Positions 58,701-64,000 of a DNA stretch of 64,000 nucleotides are shown here, piece by piece; positions within the stretch are counted from its first letter, which is position 1; the number at the start of each line of letters is the position of its first letter. The DNA is from Limnohabitans sp. MORI2. GTDB taxonomy: Bacteria > Pseudomonadota > Gammaproteobacteria > Burkholderiales > Burkholderiaceae_C. The translations under genes were made by a program, and so were the position numbers. The DNA is taken from positions 434,001 through 498,000 of the forward strand of contig NZ_AP027058.1 in assembly GCF_027925025.1 (NCBI RefSeq), given 5' to 3'. A model generated the notes under the pieces. It made no database searches and was not told where the DNA came from. It saw only the letters and a list, made by a program, of their open reading frames with translations.

Positions 58701-59414
58701 TCATTCAGCACCTATACCTATGGCGACCCTAAAGTAGACACGTTTGGCAACCCTGCCGACTTGGCTAAATTGGGTTTGCGTACAGGCGCGTACATCGAGG
58801 GTGGCTGCCCCGATGATTTGTTGTTGTTCGTCACGGGCAAGGGCGCGGCCAAGGTGGCAGCTACCTACAGCGGAGAACCAGACAACGCACGCGACAACTT
58901 GCGTAGCCAAAAGCTGGAAGTCAAGTTCACAGCTGCCGATCGATACAGTATTTTCGATGCCAAAACAGGGACCGAACTGGCCAGTCGTCAGTACGACCCA
59001 ACGGCCTTAGAGCCTGTCATCGAATTTCAAGGGCTGAACATCAAGCTGACCCATGCAGCTTCGGTGGGCGATAGCTTCACGATTGATGGCAACTACGATG
59101 GCTTGGCCAACAACGTCAATATGTTGGACATGGTCGATCTGAACAAGAAGCCCGTGGCCAATGGCAAAACCATTGCCAACACCTACATCGACCAAATCAA
59201 CAACGTCGGTAACTTGGCGCAGCAGGCCATCATCACGCAACAAGCGTTGACGGTGGTGAATGACCAAGCCATTGCCGCTCGTGACAAAGTTTCTGGCGTC
59301 AATCTCGATGATGAAGCCGCTGCGTTGATCCGTTACCAACAGGCTTATCAAGCTTGTGCCAAAGCATTGCAAGTCTCGGGCACCTTGTTTGACACGATTG
59401 CAAATATCCGCTGA
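55770..59414 (+). CDS. flgK: Hook-filament junction protein FlgK, unusually large
   Basis: A 1214-residue HAP1, more than twice E. coli FlgK (547). The N-terminus (IASGGIGAYQRALTTVSNNIANVNTEGYSRQDVVLKD) and C-terminus (VSGVNLDDEAAALIRYQQAYQACAKALQVSGTLFDTIANIR) are canonical. The extra middle part holds flagellin-IN-like units near residues 596-645 (LVDAINHTLNPDVG...ELILKNADG), 757-824 (LASELESRLNGAD...NQLIFSDDLG) and 875-934 (LIARINSKQADTGVTASL...LQLTVTDEKG). No frame break is seen. Its chaperone FlgN is encoded at 43375. Confidence 0.95.
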   Translation: MSDMLGIASGGIGAYQRALTTVSNNIANVNTEGYSRQDVVLKDSAPKKMASMYVGTGVMLETVKRQFDAFAESNLRNSTSDLSSQKPMVDYAKRVMDIMGDKSIGLSSAFDNFFAAASSLSADPASSVQRTSFMRTADGVASRFGELNTQLDLIATETRTGIEGVAKQVNTLTSQLALINQSLSKSPTLEGQAPELLDRRDLTLRQLSDLVRIKTSFTTNGTVNVSLGTTMTQGLVVNGNKPRPIGLDTSVPGKTELILDPYGKTESLASASGGQLGGYQSFISQVLEPAQKNLSALAQTFVAETNAIQKNGIDGYGQMGQDLFAFDPKASSPAAGMRLAMNDGMRVATAAQFRVSEGNTNITTTRATVKFTGTTPSTALSNPNLVNNPNPTAGVSFKVDGARVYSPVTTLSAGVGATFYLDEAGPGQQLQVMTRDGRLLMGESLDETAKHQLFTTDNGFAANATYSEAYLNKTGSAAYRNLDLFYGAKATVLYGQNFDQYGAAGKPIPLPAVMETARIPGTGDYIPEGALSLNGVKMGELKALATPADVAKWVNDKTSETDIRAEVFSEIRVPTGQIDLKKSLTINGEVIQGYQDLKGLVDAINHTLNPDVGSALDASKHVEASLTSSGELILKNADGNPIQINANVGALEPGANALNLALGTYNGQVRMTQIVRDMHISSGDLQYSKPLQINGVNLNQASYGLGQDVSYTVNFGYPQQTFVGTPEELMAAMSDRTKASISDVNFGNAPADQAFSSFGIEIDGVHVQLDNLHPATADLTGLASELESRLNGADANRNALHVTVSGNQLIFSDDLGRNLTQVSLTTSDEAYKAGARVGNVDQRFADEYQASYVDGEFVITAFDAKMGDADIANKFNIKLGTLTVDAKPGMSSMNDLIARINSKQADTGVTASLDSNLDLQLTVTDEKGVRSISIGPGKNTDGSYTTNALGVEPMDYSATERLKRMLAEDPTKTDIRFSFSTYTYGDPKVDTFGNPADLAKLGLRTGAYIEGGCPDDLLLFVTGKGAAKVAATYSGEPDNARDNLRSQKLEVKFTAADRYSIFDAKTGTELASRQYDPTALEPVIEFQGLNIKLTHAASVGDSFTIDGNYDGLANNVNMLDMVDLNKKPVANGKTIANTYIDQINNVGNLAQQAIITQQALTVVNDQAIAARDKVSGVNLDDEAAALIRYQQAYQACAKALQVSGTLFDTIANIR

Positions 59415-59429
59415 TGAAGGCGAGTTTTT

Positions 59430-60353
59430 ATGAAAATCTCCACCACTCTTTACTTTGACCGTGCCACCCAGCAAATGGGAAACGTGCAAGCCAATTTGTC
59501 CAAAGTCCAAGAGCAAATGTCGACGGGCCTGCAAATTGTCAAGCCAAGCGATGCACCTGACAAAGCAGCCTTGGTGACCCGTATGGAGTCGGAGTTGTCG
59601 CGTCAAACCAGCTACCAAGAGACCTTGAAGGCGGTGAACGTGCGTTTAACAGCGCAGGAAACGGCGCTGAAAAACACCAGCGATGTGCTGTATCGCATCA
59701 AAGAGTTGGCGACCCAAGCCGCCAACGACACCTTGAGTAGTGCAGATCGCCAAAGCGTTGCCTTGGAATTGGGCGCTTTGCGTGAGCAAATCATGAGTCT
59801 CGGTAATAGCCAAGACAGCAATGGCAACTACCTCTTTTCCGGCAGTAAAGCCAGCACACCGCCTTATGCCAAAGACAGTGCAGGTGTGGTGTATTACCAA
59901 GGCGATCAAGCACGGATGAAAGTCAACGTGGGCGACAGCCGCCGCATGAACCTTAATATGCCAGGCTCAGATGCCTATGTGCGCGTTGTCCGCGATGACG
60001 GTAAAGGTGGCAAAACGGGCGTGGACTTTTTCCAAGCCTTAGATGATTTGGTGACTGCTGTGAAATCGAGCGATCACACCAACATTCAGCGCGGTATTTC
60101 TGAGGTCGATGCATTGCAACAAGGCGTCAGTGATGGCTTGGCTCAAGTGGGTACCGACTTGACGGTGGTCGACATGCAAAACAGCGTCCTAGATGAAGTG
60201 GTTTTGCGCTTGAAGGCCACCCGTTCGGATGTGGAGGATTTGGATTACACCGAAGCCATTACCCGCATGAACAAAGACCAACTCGCTTTACAAGCTGCAC
60301 AGAGTGGCTTTTCAAAAATCTCTCAGTTGAGCTTGTTCAACTACATCAAGTGA
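59430..60353 (+). CDS. flgL: Hook-filament junction protein FlgL
   Basis: A 307-residue HAP3 of ordinary size. The flagellin-like N-terminus is STTLYFDRATQQMGNVQANLSKVQEQMSTGLQIVKPSDAPDKAA; the C-terminus is DLDYTEAITRMNKDQLALQAAQSGFSKISQLSLFNYIK. It is the last gene of the flgB operon and forms the second junction ring below the filament. Confidence 0.96.
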   Translation: MKISTTLYFDRATQQMGNVQANLSKVQEQMSTGLQIVKPSDAPDKAALVTRMESELSRQTSYQETLKAVNVRLTAQETALKNTSDVLYRIKELATQAANDTLSSADRQSVALELGALREQIMSLGNSQDSNGNYLFSGSKASTPPYAKDSAGVVYYQGDQARMKVNVGDSRRMNLNMPGSDAYVRVVRDDGKGGKTGVDFFQALDDLVTAVKSSDHTNIQRGISEVDALQQGVSDGLAQVGTDLTVVDMQNSVLDEVVLRLKATRSDVEDLDYTEAITRMNKDQLALQAAQSGFSKISQLSLFNYIK

Positions 60354-60359
60354 TGCGAC

Positions 60360-60386
60360 TCAAGTTTTTCTAACTCCTGTCGATCA
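60360..60386 (+). promoter_or_regulatory. Sigma-28 promoter of fliD
   Basis: TCAAGTTT-N11-GTCGATCA, 34 bp before the fliD ATG. Confidence 0.7.
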
Positions 60387-60420
60387 CTCCACCGATTAGC
60401 CCACATAAAGCATCGCAACC

Positions 60421-61983
60421 ATGGCCACCTCCGCAGTTTCATCGACCAGTACGAGTGCCTCATCAACGGCCGCTAAGACTGCTACTAGTAGTGCCGCCAA
60501 TATTGCGGCAGCCAACCGTGCTGCAGCCCAAAAGCTACTGACATCATTGAATGCTGGTTCAGGTGTCGATGTTGCCTCATTGGCTCAGAACTTGGTTGAT
60601 GCAGAAAGCGTTCCCCAGAAGAATGCAATCAACGCAAAAATCACAAAAAACGAGGCGCGTATTTCTGGCTACGCCGCTGTTTCATTTGTCGCCTCTGAGT
60701 TGAACAACGCATTCACGGCACTCAAAGACCAAAACAGCTTCAGCTCCCTGGCCGCAACCAACACGCAGCCCAACGCATTTTCAGTCACCACCACTGCCTC
60801 AGCAGTGGCAGGATCGCATGACATCGAGGTGCTGCAACTCGCCAAATCCCAGCGCACCATCAGTGCAGGTTTTGCTTCTGCCAGTGCTTCAGTCAACGGT
60901 GGCAACCCCATGTCGTTGACACTGACCGTGGGTGGCGTCGCCAAACCTGCCATCAATTTGGCTGAAGGCAAAGACACACCGCAGAACATTGTCGATGCCA
61001 TCAATTTGGCCAAAACAGGTGTCACCGCAACGTTGGTGAACACGGGTGACACGTCCGGACCCGCTTTTCAAATTGTGCTCACGGGGCCCAAAGGCGCGGC
61101 GGGTGCTTTTTCGTTGTCGAGCAGCTATACGCAAGTCGGGGGCGCCGTCAGCAGCACGCCGAATGCGGGTTCTTCAGGTTTGTCGTTTCCAGCCAATACG
61201 GCCAACCAAGTGGCTACCGATGCCATGGTCAAAGTTGATGGCATCACGATCAAACGAAGCAGCAATACCTTGACCGATGTTTTGGCAGGTGTCACGATTG
61301 ACTTGAAAGCGCCAACCTCTGCCACTGAGGGTGCTGCCAATTTGAGCTTGGTGCGCGATACCACTGCGTTGAAAGAAAAATTCAAAACGCTGGTCACCAC
61401 CTACAACGATGCAGCCTCCATGTTGAATGTGGTGTCTGACCCTAAATCAACGGTTGACACCTATGGCGCCACATTGGTCGGAGACTCCACCACGCGCAGC
61501 GTGAAGTCTTTGATGCGCAATTTGGTGCAAGGTGAATCCAACACCCCCGGCACCAAGATCACAGCCATGTGGCAAATGGGGTTGAGCATCGATCGATCCG
61601 GCGTGATGACGTTGGACGAAGCCAAATTGGATGCCGCTTTGACTGACAACTTCGACGATGTCGTCAAGACCATGACTGGTAATACCAATGGTCTCAGTGC
61701 GTACAGCGTACAGCCTGCAGGTTTTGCTGGCGAGGCCATGCGTAAGTTGTCCAAGTTGATTGGCCCCAACGGACCTTTGCTCAGCAATAGCCAAAACGCT
61801 GAAACCCAAAATACCAAATACCAAGCTGATTTGTCCAAGCTTGAAACCCGCATGACCACGTTGTTGGCCCGCTATAACAAGCAATTCGCCAGCATGGAAA
61901 GCATTGTGGGCAGCGTCAATAGCCAGAAAACAAGCCTTAAATCTAGTTTTGACGGCATGATGTCCGTCTACACAAATAAATAA
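60421..61983 (+). CDS. fliD: Flagellar filament cap protein FliD
   Basis: A 520-residue HAP2. Residues 1 to about 42 are an Ser/Thr/Ala-rich extension before the usual start (SLNAGSGVDVASLAQNLVDAESVPQKNAINAKITKNEARISGYA). A flagellin IN unit lies near residues 175-230 (DTPQNIVDAINLAKTGVTATLVNTGDTSGPAFQIVLTG) and the C-terminus is MTTLLARYNKQFASMESIVGSVNSQKTSLKSSFDGMMS. It caps the filament and folds incoming flagellin. It has its own sigma-28 promoter, and the Shine-Dalgarno is weak. Confidence 0.95.
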   Translation: MATSAVSSTSTSASSTAAKTATSSAANIAAANRAAAQKLLTSLNAGSGVDVASLAQNLVDAESVPQKNAINAKITKNEARISGYAAVSFVASELNNAFTALKDQNSFSSLAATNTQPNAFSVTTTASAVAGSHDIEVLQLAKSQRTISAGFASASASVNGGNPMSLTLTVGGVAKPAINLAEGKDTPQNIVDAINLAKTGVTATLVNTGDTSGPAFQIVLTGPKGAAGAFSLSSSYTQVGGAVSSTPNAGSSGLSFPANTANQVATDAMVKVDGITIKRSSNTLTDVLAGVTIDLKAPTSATEGAANLSLVRDTTALKEKFKTLVTTYNDAASMLNVVSDPKSTVDTYGATLVGDSTTRSVKSLMRNLVQGESNTPGTKITAMWQMGLSIDRSGVMTLDEAKLDAALTDNFDDVVKTMTGNTNGLSAYSVQPAGFAGEAMRKLSKLIGPNGPLLSNSQNAETQNTKYQADLSKLETRMTTLLARYNKQFASMESIVGSVNSQKTSLKSSFDGMMSVYTNK

Positions 61984-61999
61984 TTTTTTAAATTTTTCC

Positions 62000-62026
62000 T
62001 AAAGTTCTTCCTGCTGGCGCCGATTG
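62000..62026 (+). promoter_or_regulatory. Sigma-28 promoter of flaG
   Basis: TAAAGTTC-N11-GCCGATTG, one of the best matches in the window, 41 bp before the flaG ATG. Confidence 0.75.
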
Positions 62027-62067
62027 AAGGCGAACCCCGCTATTTCTATGGGGTAAAGGCGGTTCTT

Positions 62068-62463
62068 ATGGGAAATGAAATTCAACCGAAAGTACCTCAG
62101 CCAGCGCTAGCTCGGCCTGAGGTGGCTGTCATGGCGATGGGCTCTAAAGCGCCTGTGGGTACAACGCCGTCTGAACATCCCAAAGACAAAGAAGTGCCAA
62201 GCATTCCTAAGCCTGTCATCAAATTTGATGAAGAGCACGCACGCAAGAATTTAGAAGAGGCACTGCAAAAGCTCAATGACATGATGAAAGACAGCGGTCG
62301 CATGTTGAGCTTCACGATGGACGTCAAGTTAGGTCGTCCCATCGTCTTCGTCAAAAACATGGCCAATGGCGAAGTGGTGCGCCAAATCCCCAATGAAGTG
62401 GTGGTGCGTGTTGCACATGGCATTGAAGATTTCAAAGGCATGCTGCACAACGCGGCTGCTTAA
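62068..62463 (+). CDS. flaG: FlaG-family protein
   Basis: A 131-residue FlaG: a variable Pro/Lys-rich first half, then NLEEALQKLNDMMKDSGRMLSFTMDVKLGRPIVFVKNMANGEVVRQIPNEVVVRVAHGIEDFKGML, matching the FlaG domain. FlaG affects filament length in several species; mechanism unknown. It usually sits between flagellin and fliD genes, as here. Confidence 0.92.
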   Translation: MGNEIQPKVPQPALARPEVAVMAMGSKAPVGTTPSEHPKDKEVPSIPKPVIKFDEEHARKNLEEALQKLNDMMKDSGRMLSFTMDVKLGRPIVFVKNMANGEVVRQIPNEVVVRVAHGIEDFKGMLHNAAA

Positions 62464-62519
62464 GCCATACGCCAAGTGGTGTATTGCCCATTTTTTACAA
62501 AATTTTTTCAGAAAACCAC

Positions 62520-62546
62520 TCAAGTAATTTCCCAGCATACCGAATC
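62520..62546 (+). promoter_or_regulatory. Sigma-28 promoter of fliC
   Basis: TCAAGTAA-N11-ACCGAATC, with an AT-rich stretch (62490-62515) just upstream that could act as an UP element. It lies 67 bp before fliC. Confidence 0.65.
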
Positions 62547-62613
62547 ACTGGCTATCAGGAAATGAAATTCTTGAAATCTTTAACCCTCTCTCTGGACTTT
62601 TAGGAGAAACACC

Positions 62614-64000
62614 ATGTCCGTTATCAACACCAACGTCAAAGCATTGACAGCGCAAGCATCTATGAGCAATGTCGAGAAATTGACTGCAACGACCATGGAG
62701 CGTCTCTCCACAGGTCTGCGCATCAACAGCGCCAAAGACGACGCTGCTGGCCTTGCTATCACCAACCGCATGACATCGCAAATCCGTGGTTACGCAGTTG
62801 CCATCCGCAACTCTAACGACGGTATCTCGATGGCTCAAACCGCTGAAGGCGCGATGGGTCAAGTCACCAACATGCTGCAACGCATGCGTGAACTGTCTGT
62901 GCAAGCTGCTACCGGTTCTGTGAACGACCAAGACCGCGTGTCGATCCAACAAGAAGTGGATCAACTCAAGGCCGAAATCGACAACGTCGCGAACAAGACC
63001 AACCACAACAACATCAAGTTGTTGGACGGCAGCGCCGGCAAGATCGTCTTGCAAACTGGCACCAACGCCAACGACACCATGAACATCGCTTTCGGTTCTG
63101 TGAAGACCAAAGACATCGGTATGGGCTCACGTGCTTCGTTGTCTTCTGTGGCAACAAACTATGACGCTGCCTCCACTGCTGCGCCAGCATTGGCCGATGG
63201 CGACCTGATCTTGAACGGCGTGGTGGTCGGTGCCTCTTTGGCCACTGACGACACCAAGTCTTTCGACAGCAATGCCTCTAGCGCGATTTCTAAAGCTGCT
63301 GCTATCAACCGCGTGTCTGCCCAAAGCGGCGTGACAGCCACTGTCAACCAAACGACCGTTCACGGTAGCGTGATGACTGCGGCCGCAACAACTGGCATCA
63401 CAGTCAAGATCAACGGTGTAGATACCGCTGCATTCGCCACATCGGATGATGCAGAACTCTCACGTGCTTCAGTTGTGACAGCGATCAACAACATTTCCGG
63501 TCAAACGGGTGTGAAAGCAATCAACACACACGACGACAGCAAAGGCGTGGTGTTGGTGGCGGAAGATGGTCGCAACATCACCATCACAACAACCACATCC
63601 GAAGCTGTGACAGGTTTGGCTGTGACTGGTAAGACTTACGAAGGTACTTATGAGTTGAACACTCAAGATGGTCGTGCCATCAATGTGTCTAGCAATGTGT
63701 CAGGTACCTTGTCTAACTCTGGTTTGAACTTTGGCAGCTTCAAAGCCGATACAGCTCAAGCAGTGACATTGACACGCGCTGGCCACACTGGCACAGCAGG
63801 CCCAGTCAGCGGTGACGCAGCAGGCGCCTTGAAAGGCAACACCTTGGTGATCAACGGTGTGGGTATCGATGCAGCCAATGCCAACGACGATCAAGCGTCT
63901 GTGGATGAGTCTGTGGTTGGTTCCTCTTCTAAATCAGCTAGCGCGATTGCAATCGCTGCAGCGATCAACAAGAAAACTGGCATGACTGGCGTGACAGCAA
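62614..64000 (+). CDS. fliC: Flagellin FliC, 3' end cut by window
   Basis: At least 462 residues are present and the frame is open at the edge. The N-terminal D0/D1 part is canonical (MSVINTNVKALTAQASMSNVEKLTATTMERLSTGLRINSAKDDAAGLAI, ending QLKAEIDNVANKTNHNNIKLLDG). From about residue 170 a variable central region begins, with flagellin IN-like units such as VVTAINNISGQTGVKAIN...VVLVAEDGRNITI. A filament subunit of well over 550 residues is likely once the C-terminal D1/D0 is added. AGGAG precedes ATG 62614; expression is from the sigma-28 site. Confidence 0.97.
   Translation, partial: MSVINTNVKALTAQASMSNVEKLTATTMERLSTGLRINSAKDDAAGLAITNRMTSQIRGYAVAIRNSNDGISMAQTAEGAMGQVTNMLQRMRELSVQAATGSVNDQDRVSIQQEVDQLKAEIDNVANKTNHNNIKLLDGSAGKIVLQTGTNANDTMNIAFGSVKTKDIGMGSRASLSSVATNYDAASTAAPALADGDLILNGVVVGASLATDDTKSFDSNASSAISKAAAINRVSAQSGVTATVNQTTVHGSVMTAAATTGITVKINGVDTAAFATSDDAELSRASVVTAINNISGQTGVKAINTHDDSKGVVLVAEDGRNITITTTTSEAVTGLAVTGKTYEGTYELNTQDGRAINVSSNVSGTLSNSGLNFGSFKADTAQAVTLTRAGHTGTAGPVSGDAAGALKGNTLVINGVGIDAANANDDQASVDESVVGSSSKSASAIAIAAAINKKTGMTGVTA

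Overview
The window reads as a chromosomal segment of a motile betaproteobacterium of the order Burkholderiales, most like the family Comamonadaceae. This rests on gene content and order (mpl / TlpA-like / accBC-prmA-DUF3426; an Ala-Lys-Pro histone H1-like gene beside nrdAB; rodA beside tldD) and on a moderate G+C coding style. I saw no tRNA, rRNA, insertion sequence, prophage or CRISPR array. The window ends cut two genes: an RNB-family ribonuclease at the left edge (minus strand, 3' part missing) and the flagellin gene fliC at the right edge (plus strand, 3' part missing).

Positions 1-25,200 hold housekeeping genes: RNase/YqiA (minus), rodA-tldD (plus), and a DAHP synthase gene aroG preceded by a Phe/Tyr-rich leader peptide and an attenuator-type terminator. 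After aroG comes an unusual pair of structured intergenic repeats, then mpl (minus), an uncharacterised nucleotidyltransferase-like gene with a TlpA-like thioredoxin, accB-accC-prmA-DUF3426, a PfkB-type kinase, yggU, the histone H1-like gene, nrdA-nrdB under a promoter covered by two NrdR-like boxes, ampD with a PP0621-like gene and a CcsA-like membrane protein, ffh and miaB. A membrane-anchored alpha-carbonic anhydrase follows, with a weak sigma-28-like promoter and a palindrome shared with the flagellar region.

Positions 25,850-64,000 are almost entirely flagellar. Minus-strand fliK-fliL-fliM-fliN diverges from flhA-flhF-flhG-fliA-(unknown membrane protein), which is followed by fliS, motA-motB and a sigma-54 activator of the FleQ type without a receiver domain. 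Next is a block with FlgP-like (LPP20) and FlgT-like proteins, a small LysM/FimV-like protein, a second FliK-like protein and an FlhB C-terminal paralogue. Then come flgA-flgM-flgN (minus), a LysM-transglycosylase-like protein, and flgBCDEFGHIJKL, fliD, flaG and fliC (plus). FlgE (1280 aa) and FlgK (1214 aa) are more than twice their usual sizes, and FlgJ lacks its muramidase domain.

Promoter motifs outline a two-step hierarchy. Sigma-54 sites precede flhA, flgB, flgA and probably fliK. Sigma-28 sites (TCAAGTTT-N11-GCCGATAA-like) precede fliS, the flgP-like gene, flgM, fliD, flaG and fliC. The palindrome AGCGGCAA-N4-TTGCCGCT occurs three times exactly and once with changes, near flagellar promoters and the carbonic anhydrase promoter; it looks like an operator of an unidentified regulator.
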